Origin: Propionibacteriaceae bacterium ZF39
Lineage (GTDB): Bacteria > Actinomycetota > Actinomycetes > Propionibacteriales > Propionibacteriaceae
Length of the DNA: 64,000 nt
Direction: 5' to 3'
Assembly (NCBI GenBank): GCA_039565995.1
Contig: CP154795.1
Coordinates: 992,001 to 1,056,000 of the forward strand
Shown here: positions 35,485 through 44,005 of the stretch, piece by piece
Numbering within the stretch: the stretch's first letter is position 1
Layout: each line of letters begins with the position of its first letter
Position numbers and translations under genes: made by a program
Notes under the pieces: model-generated
Seen by the model: the letters and a program-made list of their open reading frames with translations, nothing else
The model's database searches: none
What the model was told of the DNA's origin: nothing

Positions 35485-36249
35485 TCAGGGTTGGGGGCGC
35501 AGGAGATAGGTATCCATGACCCAGCCGTGCCGGTCGCGCAGCCTGGCCCGGGTGTCGATCAGCTCTTCGATGACGTCATCGAGCGGGCCGCGCACCAGCA
35601 CCTCCCTGGGGTCACCCAGATAAGCCCCCCAGAAAATCTCCAGGCCGCGGCCGACTAGTTCGCGGCAGGCCAGGTGCCCGTCAAGCATGACCACGATGTC
35701 GCCGAGGTCATCGCGGAAGTCCTCCACGAGCCGCCGGCCCGTGGTGATGTGGATGGGCTGGCCGACGCGATTGAGCGGAACCCGGTGCCGCGCGGCGAGG
35801 AGCTGGATGCTCGAGATACCCGGGATGACTTCGGAGTCGATCGGCATCAGCTCGGCCAGTGCGTCGACGATCCGCAGGGTGCTGTCATAGAACGCCGGAT
35901 CACCCCAGACCAGGAATCCATAGGTGAGCTCGGGGTCGGCGGCGATCAGTTCGCGATAGCCCTCGGTCCGGGCGCGATGCCACCCAGCCACGCCGGCCTG
36001 ATACTCGGTGGTGTTGCGCTCGGCATCCGGCCCACGTTCCGGATCCGGCACCTCGATCAACCGATAGTCCCCGTCGATCCAGCGCTCGCAGATCTCCCGG
36101 CGCAGGGTCACCAGGTCGCTCTTCACCTCGCCCTTGTCGGCCACGAGGAAGACATCGACCTCATTCAGGGCTGCCACAGCGGCATGCGTGACCTGATCAC
36201 TCCCGCCTGGGCCGATGCCGATCACCTTGATGCTGGTCGGGGGATTCAC
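35485..36249 (-). CDS. cobF: precorrin-6A synthase (deacetylating)
   Basis: A 254-residue tetrapyrrole methylase that methylates C-1 and releases acetate in the aerobic pathway. Signatures: IKVIGIGPGGSDQVTHAAVAAL, DVFLVADKGEVKSDL, FLVWGDPAFYDSTLRI, VIPGISSIQLLAARHRVPLNRVG and YLGDPREVLVRGPL. CobF occurs only in the oxygen-dependent route, supporting the cobG assignment. It stands apart from the other cob operons, downstream of the TetR gene (10-base gap on the same strand), and may share its transcript. Confidence 0.94.
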   Translation of the reverse strand: MNPPTSIKVIGIGPGGSDQVTHAAVAALNEVDVFLVADKGEVKSDLVTLRREICERWIDGDYRLIEVPDPERGPDAERNTTEYQAGVAGWHRARTEGYRELIAADPELTYGFLVWGDPAFYDSTLRIVDALAELMPIDSEVIPGISSIQLLAARHRVPLNRVGQPIHITTGRRLVEDFRDDLGDIVVMLDGHLACRELVGRGLEIFWGAYLGDPREVLVRGPLDDVIEELIDTRARLRDRHGWVMDTYLLRPQP

Positions 36250-36259
36250 GGCCCCGATC

Positions 36260-36889
36260 CTAGGGCGTGTGGCCCTCGAGTGCGGTGGCGCCGCCGAAGG
36301 CCTGGCGCAGCAACAGCCCCAGCAGCCGCTGCTGCTTCTCGGGCGGATAGTCCTCGGGCCACGACAGGCCCGCGAGCGTGAGCCCGTCGACCCCGATCGT
36401 CAGGGCGGCCGCCCGGTCTTCGGCATCGGGGACACCGGCCCCCAGCAACAGGTTGCTCGTCAGCCGGATGACCTCGCGGTGCATCTGGTCCGCCGCCTCT
36501 CGGAGATCGAGGCTGACCCGTGCGCGCTCGGTGAAAGCCATCCAGACCCCGCATTCGACCCTGCGCTGCTCATCGAGGGGGAGCAACTCGGCGAAGAGCG
36601 CGAAGATCACGTCACCCATGCGTCGCTCGTCTCCAGCCTCGAAGGCCTCGGCCAGCCGCGACCCGTGGGCTTCCATTCGAACCGTCACCCGGCGCGCCAT
36701 CTCTTCGGTCGCGGCGAGCAACAGCGCATCGTGTGAGACGAAATAGTGGCGCACCGACCCGATGTTGAGGCCGGCCTCCGCGGCGACGTTCCGCAGCGAG
36801 GCTGCCTCGACCCCGCCGCTCGCGACCAGCCGGAAGACGGCCTCCACAATGACAGCTCGCCGCTGCTCGACATCGACAACCTTTGGCAT
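36260..36889 (-). CDS. TetR-family transcriptional regulator
   Basis: A 209-residue repressor. The N-terminal helix-turn-helix is typical (RRAVIVEAVFRLVASGGVEA, SLRNVAAEAGLNIGSVRHYF). The remaining 150 helical residues form the ligand and dimer domain; the ligand is unknown. It is divergent from the DUF418 membrane gene across 67 bases that contain an AT-rich inverted repeat, so it most likely controls that gene and itself. Confidence 0.93.
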   Translation of the reverse strand: MPKVVDVEQRRAVIVEAVFRLVASGGVEAASLRNVAAEAGLNIGSVRHYFVSHDALLLAATEEMARRVTVRMEAHGSRLAEAFEAGDERRMGDVIFALFAELLPLDEQRRVECGVWMAFTERARVSLDLREAADQMHREVIRLTSNLLLGAGVPDAEDRAAALTIGVDGLTLAGLSWPEDYPPEKQQRLLGLLLRQAFGGATALEGHTP

Positions 36890-36896
36890 GTTCCCA

Positions 36897-36943
36897 ATTT
36901 ATCCCAACTGTGCTAAAAAGGATGCATCACAGGCGTGATAAAT
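36897..36943. promoter_or_regulatory. probable TetR operator/promoter region
   Basis: ATTTATC (36897-36903) and GATAAAT (36937-36943) are inverted, and within them TGTG (36909-36912) and CACA (36928-36931) are inverted in register. The AT-rich tract stands out from its surroundings and holds the promoters of the divergent TetR and DUF418 genes. Confidence 0.55.
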
Positions 36944-36956
36944 AATAGGAGCAGCG

Positions 36957-38111
36957 ATGAGCACGGTCACCACCCCCGCGACCCAGCCCCGAGTCCGCAG
37001 CCGGATCAAGGCCCTCGACGTCGCTCGCGGCGTCGCGATCCTGGGCACGCTCGCCACCAACGTCTGGATCTTCAGCCACCCCGGAGGTCTTCTCGGCTAC
37101 ATCAATCACCCGACCAGCGCCGGGGCGCCCGCGCTCCAGCAGGGGTTCGAGCGCCTGTTCATGGCTCTCGCCAACGGCAAGTTCCTCGGCCTGCTGACCC
37201 TGATGTTCGGCATCGGCCTCGTCATCCAGGCGGAGTCGGCTGCCAGGCGCGGGGCCCGCTGGCCGGGGCGTTACCCACTGCGCATGGGCATCCTCCTTGT
37301 CGAGGGCCTGATCCATTTCGTGCTGATCGCGGAGTTCGATGTCCTCATGGGCTACGCCGTGACAGGCGTGATCGTGGCCTTCATCGTGGTGCGCAGTCCG
37401 GGCGTACGCCGGGCGTGGGCCATCGTCACCGGGCTGATCCATCTCACGGTCGTCACTCTCCTGACCGCGCTGCTGCTGGCCGTCCCCGGCGGTGACCTGG
37501 GCCAGCACCCGGACGAGCGGTTGTATCAGGACGGCAGCTGGTGGGAACTCGTGGTCATGCGGCTCGACAACGCGCTCGTATTCCGCGCCGAGCCCATCCT
37601 GATCGGCTGCCTCACTTTCGCGCTGTTCCTGATCGGCGCGGAGCTGTATCGGGCCGGGGTTTTCGATGAGCGCGGCCGCGCCCTGCGCTCCCGGCTCCTC
37701 GTCGCCGGTGCCATCGCGCTGGTCCTGGACCTGACGCTCGCCCTCACCCTGCCGGCGACCGTGCTGTTCTCCCGCTACGTTCTCGCCCCCGTGGTGGCGA
37801 TGGGTCTCCTGGCGCTCATCGCGCTCCTGGCCAAGGACGGTGGCGGCGCGCTCGGCGCCCTGCTGACGCCGGTGGGGCGGATGGCCCTGAGCTGCTATAT
37901 CGCCCAGAACCTGATCTGCGCGGCTCTCTTCCAGGGCTGGGGCCTGGGCCTCAACGCTGTGAGCCCGGATGCCCGCCTGTGGGTGACTGCGACGGCCTAC
38001 GGCGTCGTATGCCTCGCGCTCGTGATCGCAGCTCGCTGGTGGCTGCGGCGTTTCGATGCCGGCCCGGTCGAATGGGTGGCGCAGAAGGCCTTTAGGACGC
38101 TCGCCCGCTGA
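36957..38111 (+). CDS. DUF418 family membrane protein
   Basis: A 384-residue protein with about nine to ten membrane helices. The start KALDVARGVAILGTLATNVW and the C-terminal block VGRMALSCYIAQNLICAALFQGWGLG are diagnostic of DUF418 (YeiB-like acyltransferase-3 relatives). Function is not established; some relatives are thought to modify envelope components. TAGGAGCAG before the ATG is the ribosome site. Control by the divergent TetR is likely. Confidence 0.9.
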   Translation: MSTVTTPATQPRVRSRIKALDVARGVAILGTLATNVWIFSHPGGLLGYINHPTSAGAPALQQGFERLFMALANGKFLGLLTLMFGIGLVIQAESAARRGARWPGRYPLRMGILLVEGLIHFVLIAEFDVLMGYAVTGVIVAFIVVRSPGVRRAWAIVTGLIHLTVVTLLTALLLAVPGGDLGQHPDERLYQDGSWWELVVMRLDNALVFRAEPILIGCLTFALFLIGAELYRAGVFDERGRALRSRLLVAGAIALVLDLTLALTLPATVLFSRYVLAPVVAMGLLALIALLAKDGGGALGALLTPVGRMALSCYIAQNLICAALFQGWGLGLNAVSPDARLWVTATAYGVVCLALVIAARWWLRRFDAGPVEWVAQKAFRTLAR

Positions 38112-38153
38112 CGGGCTGGGGTGGGGAGCGGGTGTGCCCTAGAGTCTGGCCTT

Positions 38154-38723
38154 ATGCGTGAGTTCGACCACGACCGGGTCCGGTCGGCAGTGCGGGAAAT
38201 CCTCATCGGAATCGGCGAGGACCCCGATCGTGAGGGATTGAAGGAGACGCCCGATCGGGTGGCGCGGGCGTACGCCGAGATGTTCACCGGGATGCGGCAG
38301 ACCGCCGAGGAAATCCTTTCGACCACCTTCGATATCGCGCACGACGAAATGGTCCTGGTGAAGGACATCGAGGTGTGGAGTTGTTGCGAGCATCACCTGG
38401 TGCCGTTCACCGGCGTCGCACACGTGGGCTATATCCCCAGCCCGGCCGGCAAGGTCACCGGGCTGAGCAAGCTGGCGCGGTTGGTCGACGTGTTCGCCAA
38501 GCGCCCCCAGGTGCAGGAGCGCCTCACCACTCAGATCGCGGATGCGCTCATGAAGCACCTCAACCCGCGGGGCGTGATCGTGGTCATCGAGTGCGAACAC
38601 CTGTGCATGACGATGCGCGGGGTCAAGAAGCCGGGGGCGAAGACGGTGACCTCCGCCGTGCGTGGTCAGTTGCTCGACCCGGCGTCCCGCATGGAGGCGA
38701 TGAGCCTCATCATCGGCTCCTGA
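38154..38723 (+). CDS. folE: GTP cyclohydrolase I
   Basis: A 189-residue enzyme opening GTP to dihydroneopterin triphosphate, the first step of folate synthesis. Zinc ligands and active-site residues are visible: [21 protein letters not shown] (Cys, His, His), [22 protein letters not shown], and [27 protein letters not shown] box at 38140-38145 lies eight bases before ATG 38154 with no ribosome site, so the transcript is probably leaderless. In many actinobacteria folE follows ftsH directly; here 26 kb separate them. Confidence 0.96.
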   Translation: MREFDHDRVRSAVREILIGIGEDPDREGLKETPDRVARAYAEMFTGMRQTAEEILSTTFDIAHDEMVLVKDIEVWSCCEHHLVPFTGVAHVGYIPSPAGKVTGLSKLARLVDVFAKRPQVQERLTTQIADALMKHLNPRGVIVVIECEHLCMTMRGVKKPGAKTVTSAVRGQLLDPASRMEAMSLIIGS

Positions 38724-38735
38724 CCGCACCCTGCG

Positions 38736-39560
38736 TCAGCGACGCGACGCCAGCTGCTGCTCTTCGGCCTCCATGCCGGCCACGAAGTCCTTCTTGCCGG
38801 CCTGCCAGCCGTCCTCGTTCTGGCCCGGACGCCAGTAACCAGAGATGGAGGCGTCCGATTTGGGCATGCCACGCTCGACGAACAGATAGCGCCGCAGGTC
38901 GCGTACGGTCTCGGCATTGCCGTGGATGAACGCCACAACCCTGCCCCCGGGCCAGGGCATCGCCCGCACGGTTTCGGCCAGAGTGGTGCCGTCGTGCTCG
39001 CGGTGCACCCAGGTGACTTCTGCCCTGGGGTGGTCCGGCAGGGGCTGGTGCCCCTCGGCGTTGGCGGCCTCGAGGAACACGAGGGCGCGAGCGGATTCGG
39101 GCAGGGCTCCCAGGCCCGCCGCGATGGCCGGGTGAGCGGATTCGTCGCCGACGAAGAGGTGCACGTCGGCGTCCGGGTCCGGTGCCCACGCGCCGCCCGG
39201 GCCCATGAAACCGAACTCCGTGCCGGGTTCCACAGCTGCGGCCCACGGCCCGGCGATGCCCTCATCGCCATGCACGACGAAGTCGAGAACCAGCTCGTTG
39301 GCTTCCAGTACCCAGGACCGGACCGTATACGTGCGCGTCACGGGCCATTCCTCGCGCGGCCGGTTGGCGCGGATGTCCTCCGGATCGAAGGGCCAGGCGT
39401 ACGCCCCGCCGGAGAACAGGATCTTCACATAGTGATCGGTCTTCGTCAGGGCCGGCATCGACGCGGGGTCATCCAGCGCCGCGACCACCCGGACCACCTC
39501 CGGGGTCAACCATTCGACGTGGCGGACAACTGCCGATTTCGGGACCCTGCGCTGATTCAT
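38736..39560 (-). CDS. siderophore-interacting protein (FAD ferric reductase family)
   Basis: A 274-residue ViuB/SIP-type flavoprotein that reduces ferric siderophores in the cytoplasm to release iron. FAD-binding TRTYTVRSW and VLDFVVHGDEGIAGPWAA and the NAD(P)H half with LFVGDESAHPAIAAGL fit the family. The end SGYWRPGQNEDGW is typical. The promoter carries a DtxR/IdeR box that overlaps its -10 TACCTT (39567-39572), so the gene should be off when iron is plentiful. It sits between folE and folP on the opposite strand. Confidence 0.93.
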   Translation of the reverse strand: MNQRRVPKSAVVRHVEWLTPEVVRVVAALDDPASMPALTKTDHYVKILFSGGAYAWPFDPEDIRANRPREEWPVTRTYTVRSWVLEANELVLDFVVHGDEGIAGPWAAAVEPGTEFGFMGPGGAWAPDPDADVHLFVGDESAHPAIAAGLGALPESARALVFLEAANAEGHQPLPDHPRAEVTWVHREHDGTTLAETVRAMPWPGGRVVAFIHGNAETVRDLRRYLFVERGMPKSDASISGYWRPGQNEDGWQAGKKDFVAGMEAEEQQLASRR

Positions 39561-39565
39561 TCAAC

Positions 39566-39584
39566 TAAGGTATGCCTAACCTAA
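39566..39584 (-). promoter_or_regulatory. DtxR/IdeR iron box
   Basis: TAAGGTATGCCTAACCTAA matches the 19-base iron-box consensus TTAGGTTAGSCTAACCTAA at most positions. It lies 5 bases upstream of the siderophore-interacting protein start and covers its -10 region, the expected place for iron-dependent repression. Confidence 0.88.
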
Positions 39585-39646
39585 TTTAATGGCAAAACCG
39601 ATGGCCTGGCCACGGCACGCCCCAAGCAGTCGTAGGATGACGCGCT

Positions 39647-40468
39647 GTGATCCTCGACCCCGGCCCCACGCGCGTGATGGGCATCGTCAACGTCACCCCC
39701 GACTCCTTCTCGGACGGTGGCGACTGGTTCGCGCATGACCGGGCCACCGCCCGCGGGCTCGAGCTGACGGCAGAGGGGGCCCACCTCATCGACGTCGGCG
39801 GCGAATCGACCAGGCCGGGCATCACCCGCACGGATCCACCCGAGGAAGCCCGGCGCGTCCTCCCCGTCGTGTCGGCACTGGCGGAGGCGGGCGTAGCCGT
39901 GTCGGTCGACACGATGCGGGCCGAGATCGCGGAGGCCTCGGTTGCGGCCGGCGCTGCCCTCATCAACGATGTCTCCGGAGGCCTGGCGGATCCGCGCATG
40001 CTGCCGGTGGTCGCCGACCTGGGCGTACCCTTCGTCGCCATGCACTGGCGTGCCCACTCCACGACCATGCAGGACCTGGCGTACTACGACGACGTCGTCG
40101 CCGATGTGTACGCCGAGTTGGGCGCGCGGGCGGAGGCCGCGCTCGCGGCCGGGATCGCGGAGGATCGGCTCATCCTGGACCCGGGCATCGGCTTCGCCAA
40201 GACGGCCGAGCACAATTGGGCGCTGCTGCGTGGGCTGGATGTCCTGGCAGGGTTGGGTTTCCCGCTGCTGATCGGGGTGTCCCGGAAACGATTCCTGGGC
40301 AAACTTCTGGCGGATGCCAACGGGGAGCGCCCGCCCCGCGAACGCGACGATGCCGGTGCCGCCATCACCGCGATCCTGGCAGCTCGGGGCATCTGGGCGG
40401 TCCGCACCCACTCGGTCCGCCAGCACCTCGATGCCGTGGCTGTGGCCGAGGCTTTGACTGCTCGTTGA
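39647..40468 (+). CDS. folP: dihydropteroate synthase
   Basis: A 273-residue enzyme that joins p-aminobenzoate to dihydropterin pyrophosphate, the sulfonamide target. Signatures: MGIVNVTPDSFSDGG, IDVGGESTRPG, VSVDTMRAEIA, LINDVSGG, LILDPGIGFAKTAEHN, LIGVSRKRFLG and the end VRTHSVRQHLDAV. The GTG at 39647 is eight bases after a TAGGAT box (39633-39638) with no ribosome site, so the start is probably leaderless. Confidence 0.96.
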   Translation: MILDPGPTRVMGIVNVTPDSFSDGGDWFAHDRATARGLELTAEGAHLIDVGGESTRPGITRTDPPEEARRVLPVVSALAEAGVAVSVDTMRAEIAEASVAAGAALINDVSGGLADPRMLPVVADLGVPFVAMHWRAHSTTMQDLAYYDDVVADVYAELGARAEAALAAGIAEDRLILDPGIGFAKTAEHNWALLRGLDVLAGLGFPLLIGVSRKRFLGKLLADANGERPPRERDDAGAAITAILAARGIWAVRTHSVRQHLDAVAVAEALTAR

Positions 40469-40603
40469 CCAATGTTCACGCGGGTGCCATCAAGGCGATT
40501 CCGCCCGCCGGAATGGGGTCTTTTCGTCGGGTAGGGTGCAGGGACGATTTGCCGGTGTCCAGTTTGCGGCGCCACGACTCTCCGGTCCGAAAGGGGTCGC
40601 AGC

Positions 40604-40978
40604 ATGGGCCAAGACGCGCATGATCGCATCGCCCTGCGCGGAATTCGCGCCTTCGGGCATCACGGCGTCCTGCCCCACGAACGCACCTACGGCCAGCAAT
40701 TCTCGGCCGACGTGACCATCGCGGTGGACCTCTCGGTGGTGGGCGAATCCGATCGCCTGGCGGATACGGTCGACTACTCGGAAATCGCCGCCGCCGTGTC
40801 GGAAGAACTCGCCGGCTCTCCGCTGGACACCATCGAGGCCCTCGCCCATCGCATCGCGGATCGTTGTCTCGGCGACGATCGCATCGAGGAGGTCGAGGTC
40901 ACCGTGCACAAGCCGATGGCGCCCGTCTCGGTCGTCCTGGACGATATCGCCGTCACCATCACAAGGAGCACCCGATGA
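40604..40978 (+). CDS. folB: dihydroneopterin aldolase
   Basis: A 124-residue enzyme that converts 7,8-dihydroneopterin to 6-hydroxymethyl-dihydropterin. Signatures: IALRGIRAFGHHGVLPHER, DTVDYSEIAAAV, IEALAHRIAD and VEVTVHKPMAPV. AAAGGGG precedes the ATG. A TAGGGT box at 40532-40537, after a small hairpin with TTTT (40498-40524), suggests a separate promoter from folP. The TGA overlaps the folK ATG (ATGA). Confidence 0.95.
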   Translation: MGQDAHDRIALRGIRAFGHHGVLPHERTYGQQFSADVTIAVDLSVVGESDRLADTVDYSEIAAAVSEELAGSPLDTIEALAHRIADRCLGDDRIEEVEVTVHKPMAPVSVVLDDIAVTITRSTR

Positions 40979-41526
40979 CCCACCCCTTTGCGCTCGATGT
41001 CGACACTCTCAGTGGCATGAAGCCGATCACCACGGCTGTCTTCAGTCTCGGATCCAACCTCGGGGATCGCCTCGAGCACCTGCAGTCGGCCGTGACAACC
41101 CTGGCGGGTACGCCCGATGTGATCGTCGTCGAGGTGTCTCCCATCTATGAGACGAAGGCGATCGGCGGCCCGGAGGGCAATCCCGACTTCCTCAACCTGG
41201 TCGTGGTGACCGAGACCACCCAGCCGGCGCGGGTGCTCCTGGAGCGTGCGCATGCCATCGAGGCCGCCCACGAGCGCGTTCGGGAGATCGAGAACGGTCC
41301 CCGGACCCTGGATGTCGATCTGATCATCGTCGGCAAGACCGAACTCGACGATCCGGCGATCCAGCTTCCGCACCCGCGCGCGCATGAGCGGGCCTTCGTC
41401 CTCGCGCCCTGGCATGACGTCGATCCCGGTGCCGTGATCCCCGGTCAGGGGCCGATCGCCGAGCTGTTGGCCGAGGTGGATCTGTCGGGCATCGTCCGCC
41501 GCGACGACCTGACCATCGAGGTCTGA
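40975..41526 (+). CDS. folK: hydroxymethyl-dihydropterin pyrophosphokinase
   Basis: A 183-residue kinase that transfers pyrophosphate from ATP to the pterin before FolP. Signatures: AVFSLGSNLGDRLEHL, SPIYETKAIGG, FLNLVVVTET, GPRTLDVDLIIVG (the catalytic Asp pair), LPHPRAHERAFVLAPW. ATG 40975 couples it to folB and adds about 14 residues before the fold; ATG 41017 (MKPITTAV) is a possible internal start. DUF3180 follows three bases after the stop. Confidence 0.95.
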   Translation: MTHPFALDVDTLSGMKPITTAVFSLGSNLGDRLEHLQSAVTTLAGTPDVIVVEVSPIYETKAIGGPEGNPDFLNLVVVTETTQPARVLLERAHAIEAAHERVREIENGPRTLDVDLIIVGKTELDDPAIQLPHPRAHERAFVLAPWHDVDPGAVIPGQGPIAELLAEVDLSGIVRRDDLTIEV

Positions 41527-41529
41527 GCG

Positions 41530-42045
41530 TTGGACCCGTCCCGGCGGCTGGGATTCACCCGGGTCCGTGATCTGCTGATCGCGGCCGGCGCCGGTGTGCT
41601 GGCTGCGCTCGTGCTGGTGGTCGGCGTACAACTGGCCACCGGCCAGCCGCCCGTCCTGCCGTGGACCGGTCCCGCGGTGCTGATCTTCGTGGCCGCCGTC
41701 ATCGCGGGGTTGGCCTGGAGCACCTGGCGGAAGGTCCAGTCCCGCCGGGAGCGGATCGAGCCCGAGCGTGGCCTCATGATGGTGGCGCTGGGCAAGGCCT
41801 CCGCGCTGGGTGGCGCCGCGATTGCCGCCGGCTATCTCGCCTTCGTCGGTGTCTCGGTGGGCAATCTCGCCGCTATCGGTCCCCAGCAGCGCCTGGTCAG
41901 GGGGCTGGTCGCGGCCGTCGGGGGCATACTCATCGCAGCGGCCGGGCTCTGGCTCGAGCGGGCCTGCAAGGTGCCCGAGGACCCTGATTCCGATCTTCCT
42001 GAACAGGAAGACGGCGATTCCCAGAAAACCTGGGGAGACCTTTAG
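41530..42045 (+). CDS. DUF3180 family membrane protein
   Basis: A 171-residue protein with four membrane helices (about 15-37, 46-65, 88-110, 120-142) and an acidic C-terminal tail. DUF3180 is found almost only in actinobacteria, directly after folK, as here. Its role is unknown. The TTG at 41530 is the only start that lets the frame begin close to folK without a long overlap. Confidence 0.85.
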   Translation: MDPSRRLGFTRVRDLLIAAGAGVLAALVLVVGVQLATGQPPVLPWTGPAVLIFVAAVIAGLAWSTWRKVQSRRERIEPERGLMMVALGKASALGGAAIAAGYLAFVGVSVGNLAAIGPQQRLVRGLVAAVGGILIAAAGLWLERACKVPEDPDSDLPEQEDGDSQKTWGDL

Positions 42046-42112
42046 CAAAACTCTGTCCAGAAGTGCGCGTCAGACCCCGCCGCCCGCCGAATACTTACCT
42101 AGGATCACGGGC

Positions 42113-42763
42113 GTGAGCAAAAAGACAACAAGCCGTCGCAGCGCTGCTGCCCCTCGCCGTCAAGGAGTCCGCTCCGTCCTGATCGCCGGCATCGTGCTTG
42201 CCGTGGCCGCTGCGTTCGGACCCATCTGGTTCGTGCGTGCCGGCATCGCGATCATGATCGTGGCCGCCGTGATCGCGGTTCGATTCGCCTGGAAGCAGCT
42301 GAGCGACGAACGCCGCGAGAACGGATTGAAGTCGCTCAGTCAGCTGAAGGCCCACGGCATGCAGCTCTCCGCAGAGCGGACCCGCAATCGCGAGGTGCTC
42401 GACGTGCTGCGCAAGCAGGGCGAGGAGAACGATCAGAAGGTCGTCGAGCTCCAGCTCACCATCGGCCAGCTCCGCACCGAGCTCACCTCCCTTCGTGGTG
42501 ATCATGCGGCCCTGCAGGCCGAGGCCAGCGCTCACCAGCACCGCATCAAGCGGCTCACCGAAGACCTCGCCACCAGCGAAGCCGAACTGCGCGAGCTCAA
42601 GGGCCTCGAGGAACACGCCGAAGTTGTCGCGATGCCCCGCAACGCCGACTGGGATGCCCTGCCCTCCGCCGAGGACATCTGGGCCGACGGCAACCACCCG
42701 ACCGTGGTCGATCTCCAGCGCCTCGTCATCTCGACCGACGAGCAGCTCCGCAAGCAGGCCTGA
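42113..42763 (+). CDS. membrane-anchored coiled-coil protein
   Basis: A 216-residue protein of unknown function. A basic, Ser/Arg-rich start is followed by two short hydrophobic spans (about 20-40 and 43-60) and a long coiled coil (about 62-165; heptad-like LSQLKAHGMQLSAERTRNRE, VVELQLTIGQLRTELTSLRG). The end DWDALPSAEDIWADG is acidic. A TAGGAT box at 42100-42105 lies seven bases before GTG 42113, supporting this start and a leaderless transcript. A strong terminator follows. Confidence 0.78.
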   Translation: MSKKTTSRRSAAAPRRQGVRSVLIAGIVLAVAAAFGPIWFVRAGIAIMIVAAVIAVRFAWKQLSDERRENGLKSLSQLKAHGMQLSAERTRNREVLDVLRKQGEENDQKVVELQLTIGQLRTELTSLRGDHAALQAEASAHQHRIKRLTEDLATSEAELRELKGLEEHAEVVAMPRNADWDALPSAEDIWADGNHPTVVDLQRLVISTDEQLRKQA

Positions 42764-42786
42764 TCTCCGCTTTTTTGCTCGGATTC

Positions 42787-42818
42787 GCGCCCCGCACCTC
42801 CCAGGTGCGGGGCGCTTT
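42787..42818 (+). terminator. intrinsic terminator
   Basis: GCGCCCCGCACCT (42787-42799) and AGGTGCGGGGCGC (42803-42815) form a perfect 13-base stem with a three-base loop, followed by TTTCC. It ends the fol/DUF3180/coiled-coil transcripts and could also serve the convergent NuoD-like gene. Confidence 0.9.
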
Positions 42819-42861
42819 CCGTTGGGCGTACGCCCGCCCGCGCGATCACCGGCAGCGGCGG

Positions 42862-43998
42862 CTATTTGTCGAGGTCGCCGATCACGTAACCGACGGAGGC
42901 CAGCACGGTTTCCACGTCGTCCGCGCGCGTGCCGGGCAGCAGCGCCTCCAGGGCCGCGACGTGCGGGAACGAAGGGCTCCGCAGCTTCATGCGCCACGGT
43001 GTCTTGTCGCCGCGGGAGACCAGATGGAAGCCCGAGCGTCCGAGCGGTGCCTCGACGAAGTGATAGGTCTCGCCCTCGGGGAGCTTCACGATCCGGGGCA
43101 GGCGTTCCTGGATCGGCCCGGCGGGCAGGTGGTGGCACACGTGCTGCACCATCCGCGCCGAGTCGCCGCATTCCGCCGCCAGCGCGGCGAAGCGGGCGTG
43201 GGCGTCGCCCGCTGTGGAGGGTGGGGCATGCAGGTGGTCTAACAGGTCGGCGTACGCCGGCGCCGTCAGGCGGGAGTCCAGGCGTACCCCTGCCGACCGC
43301 GCCAGCGGGCCGGACAGCCCGAACGCGTCCACGAGTTCCTCTGTGACGGGCGCGACCCCGGCGCCCGGGAAGCCGTGCGTGCCAAGCGCACCGGCGAGCT
43401 CCTCGACCCGGACCATGAGGTCCGCCTCGCCCGTCAGCCAGGCGGGGTCGGGATCGACCGAGACGCCCCCGATCCGCGCCACCATCGGGTGGACACGATT
43501 TCCGGTGAGAGCCGTGGTGCTTCGGCGGAGGGCTTCGCGCGTGGCGCGTACGCGGGCGGCCAGGTCCGGCTCGTCGGCGACGGTCCAGCCCAGGAAGCCC
43601 AGGTGGCTGAGAATGCGGGTGTGCTCGGCGAGCAGAATGCGTACGCCGACGGCTCGCGCCGGGGGCTCGAGACGCAGCATGCCCTCGAAGGTCTCGGCGG
43701 CGGCGAGCTCGCCGAAGAAGGGTGCCTGCCAGTCATGGCGGTCGGCGAGCATGAGGATCTGGCGATAGTCACGGACCTCGAAGAGCTTCTCGACGCCGCG
43801 GTGCATGGCCCCGGGGAGTACGCGGGCGGCCGTCACGATGTCGCCGGCGACGGTCAGGTGGATCTCCAGGAGGCCCGCCCGGCTCGGATGATCGGGGCCC
43901 AGGTCCAGGACGAGGGTCGCCTCGTCGATGGGCAGCCCGGCAGCCAGGGAGCCGATCAGAACCCTGCGGGTGGGGACGAGTGAGGGTTGGGTGTCCAC
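42862..43998 (-). CDS. NuoD-like protein (stand-alone complex I 49-kDa paralogue)
   Basis: A 378-residue homologue of the NADH dehydrogenase 49-kDa subunit/NiFe-hydrogenase large subunit family: VLDLGPDHPSRAGLLEIHLT at the start, GAMHRGVEKLFEVRDYRQIL, LADRHDWQAPFFGELA, and the end SPSFPHVAALEALLPGTRADDVETVLASVGYV. No other nuo gene is nearby, so it is probably not a normal complex I subunit. It keeps the HRG.EK motif that holds the methylated Arg of NDUFS2 in animals. The upstream neighbour, seven bases away, resembles the enzyme family that makes that mark. Start is GTG 43998 with a CATAAT box six bases before. Confidence 0.88.
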   Translation of the reverse strand: MDTQPSLVPTRRVLIGSLAAGLPIDEATLVLDLGPDHPSRAGLLEIHLTVAGDIVTAARVLPGAMHRGVEKLFEVRDYRQILMLADRHDWQAPFFGELAAAETFEGMLRLEPPARAVGVRILLAEHTRILSHLGFLGWTVADEPDLAARVRATREALRRSTTALTGNRVHPMVARIGGVSVDPDPAWLTGEADLMVRVEELAGALGTHGFPGAGVAPVTEELVDAFGLSGPLARSAGVRLDSRLTAPAYADLLDHLHAPPSTAGDAHARFAALAAECGDSARMVQHVCHHLPAGPIQERLPRIVKLPEGETYHFVEAPLGRSGFHLVSRGDKTPWRMKLRSPSFPHVAALEALLPGTRADDVETVLASVGYVIGDLDK

Positions 43999-44005
43999 CG
44001 GCCCA

